Positions 1 to 8,517 are shown, counted from the first letter of the stretch. The stretch is 64,000 nucleotides of DNA from Massilia sp. Se16.2.3 (GCF_014171595.1 NZ_CP050451.1:992001-1056000), one strand, 5' to 3'. Notes: generated by a model from the sequence alone, not told the origin. Translations and numbers: made by a program.

Positions 1-145
1 CAAGGCCGTGAAAGGCTTCAAGGACGGCGTCAAGGGCGAGGAAGACAAGACGGTCGTCAATCCTGGCACGACGGCCCAGCCGCCCCAGCAAGTGGCGGAC
101 AAATCGACGATCGACGTCGAGACCCGCGAAAAGCACCGCTCGTAA
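1..145 (+). CDS. tatA: TatA C-terminal fragment (5' end outside window)
   Basis: Only the last 47 codons are present, in the frame starting at base 2 and ending with TAA at 143-145. The peptide is the hydrophilic, lysine/aspartate-rich tail expected after the amphipathic helix of TatA: it reads [12 protein letters not shown], then a Pro/Gln-rich stretch, and ends EKHRS. TatA forms the size-variable pore of the twin-arginine translocase, which exports folded proteins. Identification rests mainly on position, since tatB starts 15 bases downstream and tatC abuts tatB, the usual tatABC operon order. The transmembrane part is not in the window. Confidence 0.85.
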   Translation, partial: KAVKGFKDGVKGEEDKTVVNPGTTAQPPQQVADKSTIDVETREKHRS

Positions 146-160
146 TCCGGCCGTCGCTCC

Positions 161-652
161 ATGATCGACCTGGGACTGTCGAAGATTGCCATCATCGGCG
201 TGGTGGCATTGATCGTGATCGGCCCTGAAAAGCTGCCGAAGGTGGCGCGCATGGCCGGTACCTTGTACGGCCGCGCCCAGCGCTACCTGCACGACGTCAA
301 ATCCGAAGTCAGCCGCTCGATCGAGCTCGACGAACTGCGCAACCTGCAAAAGGAAGTGCACGAGAGCGCCGACGAGTTCCGTGCCGACGTCGAATACCAT
401 TTTTCGAACGCCGCCAAGGAAGTCGAGTCGGCCTGGCATGGCGACATCCAGCCCTCGATTGCGCCACCCAGCGCCACGGTCGATAACCTCGAACGCAAGG
501 CCAAGGACTTCCGGCGCAAGAAGCTGGTGCGTTCGTCCGCCATTCCCGCCTGGTACAAGCACCGCCACGGCGGCAAGACCCGGGTGCTGTCGGGCGCCGC
601 GCGCGTGCGCAAGTTCCGCCCGGGCGTCAAATCCAATTCTTCCTTTTTCTAA
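161..652 (+). CDS. tatB: Sec-independent protein translocase subunit TatB
   Basis: 163 residues, inner membrane. The start MIDLGLSKIAIIGVVALIVI is the single N-terminal membrane helix. It is followed by GPEKLPKVAR, the glycine/proline hinge and amphipathic helix typical of TatB; the glutamate near residue 8 of many TatB proteins is replaced here by Lys/Ile. A charged, probably coiled-coil region follows (about residues 45-95), then a basic tail rich in Arg/Lys. TatB pairs with TatC as receptor for twin-arginine signal peptides. It lies between tatA (15-base gap) and tatC (no gap: TAA at 650-652 is followed directly by ATG at 653), so translation of tatC is probably coupled. Confidence 0.95.
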   Translation: MIDLGLSKIAIIGVVALIVIGPEKLPKVARMAGTLYGRAQRYLHDVKSEVSRSIELDELRNLQKEVHESADEFRADVEYHFSNAAKEVESAWHGDIQPSIAPPSATVDNLERKAKDFRRKKLVRSSAIPAWYKHRHGGKTRVLSGAARVRKFRPGVKSNSSFF

Positions 653-1408
653 ATGAGCGACGAAGCACCGGTCGAAGAAACCTTCATTTCCCACCTCGTC
701 GAGCTGCGCGACCGCCTGGTCAAGGCCATCATCGGCGTGGCGGCGGTGTGCATCGTGCTGATGATCTGGCCGGGGCCGAAGGAGGTGTACGACTACCTGG
801 CCGCGCCCATGCTGGAGTCGCTGCCGACCGGCGCCAAGATGATCGCCACCGGCGTCATCTCGCCCTTCCTGGTGCCGATGAAGGTGACCTTGATGTTCTC
901 CCTCATCGTGGCGCTGCCCTGGGTGTTCTACCAGCTGTGGGCATTTGTCGCGCCTGGTCTGTATGCGCACGAGAAGCGCCTGGTGCTGCCGCTGGTGATC
1001 TCGTCCTCGCTGCTGTTCATTGCCGGCGTCGCCTTCTGCTATTTCTTCGTCTTCAAGCGCGTCTTCCACTTCATCGCCACTTTCTCGCCCTCATCGATTG
1101 CGGTCATGCCCGACATCGAGAACTACCTCGATTTCGTGATGTCGATGTGCCTGGCTTTCGGCGCCACCTTCGAGGTGCCGATCGTCGTCGTGATCCTGGT
1201 GCGCATGGGCATCGTCAGCATCGCGAAGCTGAAGGAGATCCGCCCCTACATCATCGTCGGCGCCTTCGTCATCGCCGCCATCGTCACGCCGCCGGACGTG
1301 GTGAGCCAGCTGGCACTGGCCATTCCGATGTGGCTGCTGTTCGAACTGGGCTTGCTGGTGGCGCCGCTGTTCGTGCGCATGACCCAGGCACCGGAAGAGG
1401 CGGCCTGA
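653..1408 (+). CDS. tatC: Sec-independent protein translocase subunit TatC
   Basis: 251 residues, a normal length for TatC. It has six predicted membrane helices, beginning with the conserved N-terminal FISHLVELRDRLVKAI (residues about 11-26) and the FVAPGLYAHEKR loop (about residues 98-109), both signature TatC segments involved in recognising the twin-arginine signal. TatC is the primary receptor of the translocase and works with TatB and TatA encoded just upstream. The gene begins directly at the tatB stop codon and is the last gene of the operon; a strong hairpin terminator follows within 20 bases. Confidence 0.97.
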   Translation: MSDEAPVEETFISHLVELRDRLVKAIIGVAAVCIVLMIWPGPKEVYDYLAAPMLESLPTGAKMIATGVISPFLVPMKVTLMFSLIVALPWVFYQLWAFVAPGLYAHEKRLVLPLVISSSLLFIAGVAFCYFFVFKRVFHFIATFSPSSIAVMPDIENYLDFVMSMCLAFGATFEVPIVVVILVRMGIVSIAKLKEIRPYIIVGAFVIAAIVTPPDVVSQLALAIPMWLLFELGLLVAPLFVRMTQAPEEAA

Positions 1409-1427
1409 CGCCGGCGGGCCAAAAAGG

Positions 1428-1453
1428 AAAACCGGGCACGCCCGGTTTTTTTT
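1428..1453 (+). terminator. Rho-independent terminator of tatABC
   Basis: The inverted repeat ACCGGG (1431-1436) / CCCGGT (1441-1446) with loop CACG is preceded by an A-run and followed by seven Ts. It lies 20 bases after the tatC stop. The A-run on the left means it could also stop transcripts coming from the convergent gene at 1480-1740. Confidence 0.9.
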
Positions 1454-1479
1454 CGTCCCCGATCGGCTAAAGCCGGCGC

Positions 1480-1740
1480 CTAACGCGCGCCCGGCTTTAG
1501 CTTGCCGACATGCTCGAGCAATTCCTGCGTGCGGCCCTCGTTCACCAGCACGGCCGGCGTCTGCCCGCCCAGCGGCGCCAGCGGCGCATTCATCCAGGCA
1601 TCGGCGGCATCGTCGCTTCCGAGCACCCCACGGGCGGCATGCATCACCGTGTAATAGGCCTGCGCCTTGCGCGATTGCGCTTCGAAGCGCGCCCGCAATG
1701 CGTCCATCGAGGTACTGCTGATCGGTTCGTCTTTGCTCAT
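1480..1740 (-). CDS. Small MbcA/ParS/Xre antitoxin-like protein (DUF2384), orphan
   Basis: 86 residues. The C-terminal third contains WMNAPLAPLGGQTPAVLVNE followed by GRTQELLEHVGKL. This resembles the toxin-binding domain of the Xre/MbcA/ParS antitoxin family (Trp, then P-x-x-x-LGG-x-x-P, then a GxxxVxxxL-like helix). The N-terminal half is helical and has no clear DNA-binding motif. These antitoxins normally sit next to a RES-domain toxin; none is present here, with tatC on one side and a TonB receptor on the other. It may be a solitary regulator or antitoxin remnant. The family call rests on a short motif and is moderately secure; the function is not known. Confidence 0.6.
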   Translation of the reverse strand: MSKDEPISSTSMDALRARFEAQSRKAQAYYTVMHAARGVLGSDDAADAWMNAPLAPLGGQTPAVLVNEGRTQELLEHVGKLKPGAR

Positions 1741-1844
1741 GAAATTCCACAGTCGTTTGGTGCCTAGCGCATTCCGGGATGATACCGGAACGGTTGTCAG
1801 TGGAGGACATCCTCTAAGTGCAAAAAAGCATCATATATTCGCTT

Positions 1845-1879
1845 TTGTATATACATCCATATCTAATTGATATAATTAG
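1845..1879 (+). promoter_or_regulatory. AT-rich promoter/operator region of the TonB receptor gene
   Basis: A perfect -10 hexamer TATAAT lies at 1871-1876. A TTGTAT at 1845-1850 could be the -35 element, but the 20-base spacing is long. The -10 overlaps a perfect inverted repeat, CTAATT (1863-1868) / AATTAG (1874-1879), which is a plausible operator. The surrounding 1800-1900 segment is strikingly AT-rich compared with neighbouring coding DNA. It does not match a Fur box well enough for me to call one. Confidence 0.4.
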
Positions 1880-1960
1880 CGGTTCGCAATTAGCAGAAAA
1901 TCAATAGCTATCTGCTGCCTGCCTGTCAATCGCCCGTTTGCTCACTAGCCAAGGAACAGT

Positions 1961-4285
1961 ATGAAAGATTCCCGATCCGCCCTGTCGCTGCCCCGTTGCC
2001 GCACCCTGATGTTCATGGCGATTGCCGCTGCCTTCCCGATGGGCGCCGCGCTGGCGCAGGAAGCGGCCGCGGCCCAGGAAACCCCTGCGGCCCAGGAAAC
2101 CCCTGCGGGCCAGGAAAACGCCCAGGGCGGCCAGCGCCTCGACGTCGTGATCGTGACGGCCCAGCGCCGCGCCGAGAACATCAAGGACGTGCCGATGGCG
2201 ATCACCACCCTCAGCGGCGACAAGCTCGAGTCGATCTCGGCCGGCGGCGTGGACATCCGCTTCCTGGCCGGCCGTTCGCCGAGTCTGAACGTGGAATCGG
2301 ATTACGGCCGTTCCTTCCCGCGCTTCTACATCCGTGGCCAGGGCAATACCGATTTCGACCTGAACGCCTCGCAGCCGGTCGGCCTGGTGGTCGACGACAT
2401 CGTCCAGGAAAGCCCGATGCTCAAGGGCTTCCCGGTGTTCGACACCGAGCAGGTGGAAGTGCTGCGCGGCCCGCAGGGCACGCTGTTCGGCCGTAACTCG
2501 CCGGCCGGCGTCGTCAAGTTCGATTCCGTCAAGCCGGTGCTCAAGCAAACCGAAGGTTATGCCAGCGCCGGCTTCGGCAACTACGGTGCCTTCAATGCCG
2601 AGGGCGCGTACAACCTGCCGATGGGCGACACGGTCGCCGCGCGCCTGTCGCTGCAGAGCCAGAACCGCGACAACCGCGTGCACAATCCGCGTCCGACCGG
2701 TACCCGCGAACTCGAAGGCTACAGCGATAACGCGGCCCGTTTCCAGGTGCTGGTCCAGCCGAGCAAGCAGTTCTCGGCCCTGTTCAACGTCCACGCCCGT
2801 GACCTCGACAGCAACGCCACCCTGTTCCGCGCGAACATCATCAAGCAGGGGACCAACGAACTGGTCGACGGCTTCGACTACGACAGCTACCCGACCGACG
2901 GCGTCAACAAGCAGACCTTGCGCACCAAGGGCGCCAACATGCGCCTGCGCTGGAACCTCGACGGCGTGACCCTGCATTCGATCACCGGCTACGAGTCGGC
3001 CGACTTCTACAGCCGCGCCGACGTCGATGGCGGCTACGGCGCCGTGTACGCGCAGCCGATGGGCCCTGGCTTCATCCCCTTCGTCGTCGAGACGGCCGAC
3101 CTGCTGCCGAAGCACAAGCAGCTGACCCAGGAATTGCGCGCCGAGTCCAACTCGTCGGGCCCGCTGCAGTGGATCGGCGGCCTGTTCTACTTCAAGGAAG
3201 ACATCCAGATCGACAGCATCAGCTTCGATTCGCTGGCACCTGGTAACCCGCAAAACCCGTTCTACGCGACGCAGAACCAGGACACCAAATCGTGGGCGGC
3301 CTTCGGTTCGCTGAACTACACGGTGTCGGACAAGCTGAAACTGCGCGCCGGCCTGCGCTACACCAGCGACAAGAAGGAATTCTCGGCCAAGCGCGTCGAA
3401 GCGACGACAGCCGGCCCGTTCGGCATCGACAGCGATTCGAACAATGTCAGCTGGGACGTCAGCGGCACTTATGCACTCAACAAGGACACCAACCTGTTCG
3501 CCCGCGTGGCCACCGGCTACCGCGCGCCGAGCATGCAGGGCCGCCTGAACGGCCTGGGTGACCGTCCGTCCTTCGCCGACGCCGAAAAGGCGCTGAGCTA
3601 CGAGGCCGGCATCAAGCAGGAACTGTTCGACCGCCGCGCGCGCGTCTCGGCCAGCGTGTTCCAGTACCGTGTAAAAGACAAGCAGCTCACCGCCGGCAGC
3701 GGCGTGGTCAACATGAACCAGCTGATCAACGCCGACAAGGTCACTGGCCAGGGCGTCGAGCTCGACTTCCAGGCCGTGCTGAGCGACACCCTGCGCATGA
3801 GCCTGGGCGGCAGCTACAACGATACCGAGATCCAGGATGGCTCGCTGTTCGTCCAGCAGTGCGGCAACTTCGCCAACACGGCCGGCGTCGCCGGCTGCAC
3901 CGTGACCGACCCGGCCGGTCCTTTCCCGGGCACCGTGCGCATCGACGGCAACCCGATGCCGCGCGCACCGAAGTGGCAGGCGAACTTCACGCTGCGCTAC
4001 AGCGTGCCGCTGGGCGATGGCGACTTCTTCGCCTACACCGACTGGGCCTACCGCAGCACCTACAACATGTTCCTGTACGAAGCGAAGGAATACAAGGCCA
4101 AGTCGCTGCTCGAAGGCGGCCTGCGCCTGGGCTACAAGTGGGGTGACGGCAAATATGAAGTGGCCGCCTTCGCACGCAACATCACCAATGAGGTGCAGGT
4201 CGTCGGCGCCATCGACTTCGACAACCTGACCGGCATCCTGAACGAACCGCGCACGCTGGGCGCGCAGTTCAAGGTCAACTTCTGA
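1961..4285 (+). CDS. TonB-dependent outer-membrane receptor
   Basis: 774 residues. The signal peptide ends near ALAQE (about residue 33). Next comes a short linker containing two perfect 18-base tandem repeats (2069-2104) encoding AQETPA units, then a TonB-box-like VVIVTAQRR segment (about 62-70). The plug domain follows, including FYIRGQGNTDF and VEVLRGPQGTLFGRN, and then a full beta-barrel ending in phenylalanine (FKVNF), the usual outer-membrane assembly signal. Such receptors import siderophores, vitamin B12, sugars or oligomers using TonB energy; the substrate cannot be told from sequence. The closest relative here is the degraded copy at 49064-50320, which shares plug and barrel-end motifs. 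A hairpin terminator follows the stop. Confidence 0.93.
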   Translation: MKDSRSALSLPRCRTLMFMAIAAAFPMGAALAQEAAAAQETPAAQETPAGQENAQGGQRLDVVIVTAQRRAENIKDVPMAITTLSGDKLESISAGGVDIRFLAGRSPSLNVESDYGRSFPRFYIRGQGNTDFDLNASQPVGLVVDDIVQESPMLKGFPVFDTEQVEVLRGPQGTLFGRNSPAGVVKFDSVKPVLKQTEGYASAGFGNYGAFNAEGAYNLPMGDTVAARLSLQSQNRDNRVHNPRPTGTRELEGYSDNAARFQVLVQPSKQFSALFNVHARDLDSNATLFRANIIKQGTNELVDGFDYDSYPTDGVNKQTLRTKGANMRLRWNLDGVTLHSITGYESADFYSRADVDGGYGAVYAQPMGPGFIPFVVETADLLPKHKQLTQELRAESNSSGPLQWIGGLFYFKEDIQIDSISFDSLAPGNPQNPFYATQNQDTKSWAAFGSLNYTVSDKLKLRAGLRYTSDKKEFSAKRVEATTAGPFGIDSDSNNVSWDVSGTYALNKDTNLFARVATGYRAPSMQGRLNGLGDRPSFADAEKALSYEAGIKQELFDRRARVSASVFQYRVKDKQLTAGSGVVNMNQLINADKVTGQGVELDFQAVLSDTLRMSLGGSYNDTEIQDGSLFVQQCGNFANTAGVAGCTVTDPAGPFPGTVRIDGNPMPRAPKWQANFTLRYSVPLGDGDFFAYTDWAYRSTYNMFLYEAKEYKAKSLLEGGLRLGYKWGDGKYEVAAFARNITNEVQVVGAIDFDNLTGILNEPRTLGAQFKVNF

Positions 4286-4330
4286 TTCGGCGTGGGTGCA
4301 AACGTCCGCGGCGTTCAAGCGGACGATAAA

Positions 4331-4359
4331 AAAGCCGGCTCCCTTGGGGCCGGCTTTTT
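4331..4359. terminator. Bidirectional hairpin terminator between convergent genes
   Basis: Inverted repeat AAAGCCGGC (4331-4339) / GCCGGCTTT (4349-4357), with A-runs on the left and T-runs on the right. It can terminate the TonB receptor transcript (plus strand) and the DoxX-like gene transcript (minus strand). Confidence 0.88.
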
Positions 4360-4406
4360 GTTTTCTGCCGATACCACAGGGGCAAGCGGCCAAGCCAGGT
4401 TGGCGC

Positions 4407-4850
4407 TTATCCGGCCACGGTATTCCTACCTGCGCCGGTGCCGCGGCGCGGCCAGTAGGTCCACAGCACGCCGCCGAGGCAGGCCAGCAGGATGAAGGGC
4501 CATTCCATGCCGCCGGTGCCGCCGCCGACCACGAACCAGCCATTCGGATAATGGAAATGCACCAGCCCGAAGCCGACCACGACCATGTGGCCGATGCAAG
4601 CCGGTACGACCCAGCGGTTCGCCAGCAGCGCGAGGCTGCAAACCGTTTGCAGGACGAGCACGGTCCACGCGAGGACCAGCCCGAAAGGATAGCCCAGCGA
4701 CCCGAGATAGCTGCCGAAACCAGCGATGTCCGCGTAATGGGCGAAGCCGTGCAGCGGATGCATCAGGATGATCAGCGCTACCCCGATGCGGACGATGTCG
4801 ATTCCCTGGGCTGGGCGATGCTTCGGTGTGTCGACGGGCGAGTACGGCAT
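4407..4850 (-). CDS. DoxX-family small membrane protein
   Basis: 147 residues with four hydrophobic helices: around IVRIGVALIILMHPLHGFAH, FGLVLAWTVLVLQTVCSLAL, VVPACIGHMVVVGFGLVHFH and WPFILLACLGGVLWTYW. Helix number, length and the early R-x-x-x-x-x-x-x-H pattern fit the DoxX/YphA group of inner-membrane proteins, whose roles are mostly unknown and sometimes linked to redox stress. I chose ATG at 4850 because AAGGAGG precedes it at the ideal distance; an upstream in-frame ATG at 4931 has no ribosome site. The neighbouring minus-strand membrane protein (5040-5390) is also uncharacterised. Confidence 0.72.
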   Translation of the reverse strand: MPYSPVDTPKHRPAQGIDIVRIGVALIILMHPLHGFAHYADIAGFGSYLGSLGYPFGLVLAWTVLVLQTVCSLALLANRWVVPACIGHMVVVGFGLVHFHYPNGWFVVGGGTGGMEWPFILLACLGGVLWTYWPRRGTGAGRNTVAG

Positions 4851-5039
4851 CTGGCCTCCTTGTAAATACGGCAAGTATGGCACAGGACAGGTTGTGTAGA
4901 ACATTGGACTTGCCGGCATCAGGCCTGGCAATCAAGCAGGGACATTGCCTTTCACGGAACCGTATCGTTGAACCCATTTCTCAATGTCGGACCTGCCCAC
5001 GGTCTCCCGTCGCCATCTGCCTATCCGCCCAAGGACACG

Positions 5040-5390
5040 CTAGACAATCTGGAGTAAGCCAAACAAGACCGGCGCCAACGCAAAACCAAGCAAGTAACGG
5101 CTCGGCAGATGTGCTGGACGGGGAATGAACGACAGGACGATCCCGCCAATGAGAATGGCCACGTACGCGCCAAAGCCCATCACCCAGCTGGCACTCGCCA
5201 TATTGCCGGGCGCCGGCTCGGTCAACTGGGGGTAGGCAAGATAGGCCAGCACAAGGATGGCCGGTGTGAGCGCTCCCAGGACAACGACAGCCTTGTGCCG
5301 CATGTAACCGGCGATAACGCACAGCAGGATCATGGCAGTGGTACCGACCTCGAACAGCGCGGCGGCGACCGTGAACTGGGAATCTGACAT
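5040..5390 (-). CDS. Hypothetical four-helix membrane protein
   Basis: 116 residues from the start MSDSQFTVAA; upstream in-frame codons look non-coding. Four hydrophobic segments can be seen: AAALFEVGTTAMILLCVIAG, VVVLGALTPAILVLAYLAYP, VMGFGAYVAILIGGIVLSF and LLGFALAPVLFGLLQIV. There is no recognisable motif or family. It is most likely an inner-membrane protein. It is encoded 189 bases upstream of the DoxX-like gene on the same strand, so co-transcription is possible. Confidence 0.6.
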   Translation of the reverse strand: MSDSQFTVAAALFEVGTTAMILLCVIAGYMRHKAVVVLGALTPAILVLAYLAYPQLTEPAPGNMASASWVMGFGAYVAILIGGIVLSFIPRPAHLPSRYLLGFALAPVLFGLLQIV

Positions 5391-5533
5391 GGTGTCCGTA
5401 TGGTGGGGTTGGGTGAACGGAGCTCTTCGCGGATTGTGGACGCATCGTAGCGTCCGTTTTGGGCCCAGAGCAGACCTGGACGAGCTATCTCTGAATTCAG
5501 GCACCACTTTTAGGGGAGTTCACGCTGGAGTGG

Positions 5534-5800
5534 TCAGCGTTTTTGCGCAGTCGATGGAATGGAAGGGTCGGGCTGATCCGGCAGGCTGCGCTCGCCGTCC
5601 GCGACACCACGTGCGAACGCTTCGCCAACGGCACCCATCGACATGGGACCGACTTCGCGCTGGGCGCGGCGCTGGTCCAGGTAGAACTCGATATACATTC
5701 CCTTCGACGGACCCTCCGGCAGGCGCCGGATGCGCCCGCGCAGGTATCCCAGGCGATACGCTGCATCGACAAGTGCACTTCCTGCTTGACTCTCATCCAT
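5534..5800 (-). CDS. Small hypothetical protein
   Basis: 88 residues from MDESQAGSALVDAAYRLGYL; an ATG nine codons upstream (5827) lacks a ribosome-binding site, while a GGAA lies about ten bases before 5800. The protein is soluble and charged (RGRIRRLPEG, YLDQRRAQREVG), and its C-terminal tail is rich in Pro and Ser. I do not recognise a family. Reading frame and amino-acid composition are better than in the overlapping alternative frames, which are rich in Arg/Ala/Ser as expected for shadow frames. It might not be a gene. Confidence 0.45.
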   Translation of the reverse strand: MDESQAGSALVDAAYRLGYLRGRIRRLPEGPSKGMYIEFYLDQRRAQREVGPMSMGAVGEAFARGVADGERSLPDQPDPSIPSTAQKR

Positions 5801-5921
5801 GTGTACGTTCCGTCTCAATGCGGTCATTACGTGCGCTCAGCGTGCGCCAATCATCCTGGCCCCATGCAGCGGATTGCTGAGGCCGTGTCTGAATGTCAGG
5901 CCTGACCCCGATTTTCGAATT

Positions 5922-6758
5922 TCAATTCGCTCCGCTTATGCTGGCCAGTGACGTCAACTTCTTCTCGGCCTTCTTGTCACCCTGAGCGGCCGCCTGCTTG
6001 AGCAGCTTCATGGCGGCAGCCACATCCCCGGGTTGTTTGCGCTCCAGCCGGATGATAGCGGCGTTATAGGCTGCCACTGGATTATTCAGCGCAGCACTCT
6101 CTTCGTACGATTCCAGTGCGCTTTCAGGACAAAGCATGAAGATTTCCTTCGCGGCAGCTACCTGCAACAAGCCGGCGGCATCACGGGTTTCCTTGAATCT
6201 GGCTTCCAGATCGATTGCCCAGCCGGCTACCAGCGAGGCCATCACATCCTCATTTTTGCCCACCCAGTAAGGGCCGCTGAGACGGGCAGTAAACGCCTGG
6301 TGCGTTGTGCGCAGCGCGCCGTTCTGCGATATCCACACAAACCCATCCTGGCCGGTAACAGGTTTTCCACCGAGTGCCGCCGACAGTTTCTGCGCCAAGG
6401 ACCTGGAGCCAGGGGCAGGTGCAGCATCGCTCCAGGACGCGACGAGATCGACGCGCTTGAAATTGCTACCTTGCTGACTCACCATGGCCGCTACCTCATC
6501 AATGTCGAGGATGCGGTAGTCCTGATCATATAAATGCCATGGACTGCTATGGCTAGCGATGGAAAGCACTTCAGGCCCGTCGTCAGGGACTGCACGCATG
6601 TATTCTTGCAGAACTTCATCCGCGCGCCTGCACTGGCCGCTCGCAGGGTCGCACTGTTTAACGTTGACGGCTCCCTGCAATGGAATCGCAGTAGAGCAGG
6701 CGGCCTGCGCGTTGCAGCAGGAAGCAACAGCAAACAGAAATGCGGCGAGTTTCATCAT
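5922..6758 (-). CDS. Secreted protein with a C-terminal Sel1-like repeat
   Basis: 278 residues. The signal peptide MMKLAAFLFAVASCCNAQA (cleavage about residue 19-20) indicates export. The middle region matches nothing I know. The C-terminal part (about residues 225-268), with NPVAAYNAAIIRLERKQPGD followed by AAMKLLKQAAAQGDKKAEKK, has the alpha-helical Sel1/TPR-like pattern (A-x-x-x-L, then AA-x-Q-G). Sel1 repeats mediate protein-protein contacts. Several cysteines (CSTAIP, KQCDPASGQC, MLCPES) could form disulfides in the periplasm. Base composition is less GC-biased than the neighbours, as is that of the next gene. Confidence 0.6.
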   Translation of the reverse strand: MMKLAAFLFAVASCCNAQAACSTAIPLQGAVNVKQCDPASGQCRRADEVLQEYMRAVPDDGPEVLSIASHSSPWHLYDQDYRILDIDEVAAMVSQQGSNFKRVDLVASWSDAAPAPGSRSLAQKLSAALGGKPVTGQDGFVWISQNGALRTTHQAFTARLSGPYWVGKNEDVMASLVAGWAIDLEARFKETRDAAGLLQVAAAKEIFMLCPESALESYEESAALNNPVAAYNAAIIRLERKQPGDVAAAMKLLKQAAAQGDKKAEKKLTSLASISGAN

Positions 6759-6855
6759 CGGGATTTCATGTCGTATTTGGAGGGTCGCTCCGAATGTCTT
6801 TGGTCAGATGACCTAACGCAGGTTCTGCCCGAAGTGCACTCGAAGCTTGGGATGG

Positions 6856-7398
6856 TCAATCGACGCTGTTCTGATCTTGTTTTCCCATCGCCGCGCTAGT
6901 TGGGATTTCGCGAGGCAGAGTAGCGTCGACACATGACGCCATGCGCGGCGTCGGTTTGATCTTGTCGCCCAGTTGCCGGACCAGTTCGGATTCAGCGATG
7001 TCCAGTTTTTGCCTGATGAGCTTTTGTGCCGCGCCGTATTGCTCAAGCCCGTAGTCGTCGCCTACGTTCACATGCATCAAATGGACCCCGCACGGATTGC
7101 AGGTGCGGCTCGCGCCTAGGTCAAAGGCGATGTCGAGTTTTCCGTCGTTTCTTTCCGCAAACCCTGGCAGCGCGAATTTGAAATGCATTTCGATATGATT
7201 GCGAAAGCGATTTTCGTTCACATACTGGAAGCCAGCCTGGTGATACGCCGCACGATACACGGCCAGCAGGGACTTGGGCGCTATCTCGACAATGGGGCGC
7301 TCGGGCGTCACGGGTCGGCATGCAAGCGCATCGGACACGATGGCAGTATTGGCGACCAAGAGCAGGACATACGCCCGTAATGCAATCTTGCTCGTCAT
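6856..7398 (-). CDS. Hypothetical secreted protein
   Basis: 180 residues from MTSKIALRAYVLLLVANTAI. I preferred this start because AGGAAG precedes it; a further in-frame ATG at 7437 overlaps the upstream gene's end. The signal peptide probably ends at DALA before CRPVTPERP, so it could be a lipoprotein or a periplasmic protein with disulfides (CNPCGVH, SCVDAT). No family recognised. It lies 45 bases downstream of the DUF2167 gene and about 100 bases upstream of the Sel1-like gene on the same strand, so the three may be one transcript. Confidence 0.6.
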   Translation of the reverse strand: MTSKIALRAYVLLLVANTAIVSDALACRPVTPERPIVEIAPKSLLAVYRAAYHQAGFQYVNENRFRNHIEMHFKFALPGFAERNDGKLDIAFDLGASRTCNPCGVHLMHVNVGDDYGLEQYGAAQKLIRQKLDIAESELVRQLGDKIKPTPRMASCVDATLPREIPTSAAMGKQDQNSVD

Positions 7399-7443
7399 GG
7401 TAGGTCTTCCTGAAAATTTCATTCGCATGGCGCGCATGCAGGT

Positions 7444-8328
7444 TTATGCCTTCCCGCGCCTGAAGAACTTGCCGATCGCGGCCAGCAGGCCGAAGGCGGC
7501 GATGGCGATGATCTTGGCGAATTTCAGGGCGAAGGCGCCGATGACGGCGAACAGGCCAAGCTTCTTGGCGGCGACGCCCGTTACCAGCGCGGCGATGCCG
7601 TATTCGGCCACCTTGTCGGTGGAGGCATTGAAGTCCGCATAGGTCTTGCCGGGATTGAAGCTGGTGCGCGCGAGCAGGGCCTGGGCGAAGGGTTTGTTCG
7701 CTTCCAGCGAATCGAAGCCGGACACCAGGTTCATCGACAGGTAGCCTTCGCGGCCCAGCACATAGGTATTGTAGTTGGCGCCGTGTTCCTCGTTCGACGC
7801 GCCCTTGTCCTTGCTTTCGATGGCCCAGACCAGGCGGTGCGAGGCCTTGTCGTAGACCGGTTTCTGGCTCCAGCCGACGATCTCCATTTCCGGCATGCCG
7901 CGCGCCTGGCGCTCCTTGTTGCCCTCTTCGGTGCCTTCCCTGATGCTGGAGAGGAGTTCGTCCGCCTTCCAGTCGGCCGCTTCGTCGTCCTTGATATAGC
8001 CGGCGTCGATGTAGCGCGGCACCACGAAGCTGTTGCTGTCGGGCGGGACGATGATGCCCAGGCGCGAGGCATCCTCGCCATTGCCCATCGCCTTCATCAG
8101 CCCGTTTGCCTGCGGCTGGGGGATGAAGGCATACCCTGCGGGCAGTTTCAGGCTGGCCTGCTTGCCCAGGGCGATCTCGGCCGGTCCGGTCTTCGCCACC
8201 GCCTTGGCAGCCGCGATGGCCGCGTTCATCTCGGCTTCCTGGTCGATCTTGCCTGTTTGTGCACCGGCGCTCGTGGCGGCAAGGAGGAGGGCGGCGCAGG
8301 CCGTGCGTGCAAACCGGGCAGTGTTCAT
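7444..8328 (-). CDS. DUF2167 family membrane-anchored protein
   Basis: 294 residues. Signal peptide (to about residue 23, SAGAQ), then a globular periplasmic domain, then two C-terminal hydrophobic stretches (about 246-285) ending RRGKA. The order of motifs matches DUF2167: LKLPAGYAFIP, a GYIKDDEAADW segment, EEGNKERQARGMPEMEIVGW, KPVYDKASHRLVWAIE, then NYNTYVLGREGYLSMNLV. Function is unknown in the literature I can recall. An AGGAAC ribosome site precedes ATG at 8328. It is the first gene of a probable short operon running towards 5922. Confidence 0.85.
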   Translation of the reverse strand: MNTARFARTACAALLLAATSAGAQTGKIDQEAEMNAAIAAAKAVAKTGPAEIALGKQASLKLPAGYAFIPQPQANGLMKAMGNGEDASRLGIIVPPDSNSFVVPRYIDAGYIKDDEAADWKADELLSSIREGTEEGNKERQARGMPEMEIVGWSQKPVYDKASHRLVWAIESKDKGASNEEHGANYNTYVLGREGYLSMNLVSGFDSLEANKPFAQALLARTSFNPGKTYADFNASTDKVAEYGIAALVTGVAAKKLGLFAVIGAFALKFAKIIAIAAFGLLAAIGKFFRRGKA

Positions 8329-8517
8329 GACGTTCCTGTTGGATGGCCGGCCGCGCCGGCGGTGGTGATCGAATGAGGGTGAACGCAGGACGGTGCAGGC
8401 GTCTGCTTGTATTTTAAGCGGCGTGGAACTGGCAAATACTCACCAATTGTTGCTCATCTGAAAATATGCATGCGGCGGCCTGACGCTGGGGCGGCGCCAT
8501 CGCCAGAGGGACAGCCA

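Noticed and set aside
1901..4543. Long open frame on the minus strand antisense to the TonB receptor
   Set aside because: It mirrors the receptor's codon structure in GC-rich DNA, has no recognisable motif, and the plus-strand product is an obvious TonB receptor.
5497..5905. Alternative genes in other frames overlapping the small gene at 5534-5800
   Set aside because: Their products are rich in Arg, Ser and Ala in the manner of shadow frames and lack ribosome-binding sites.
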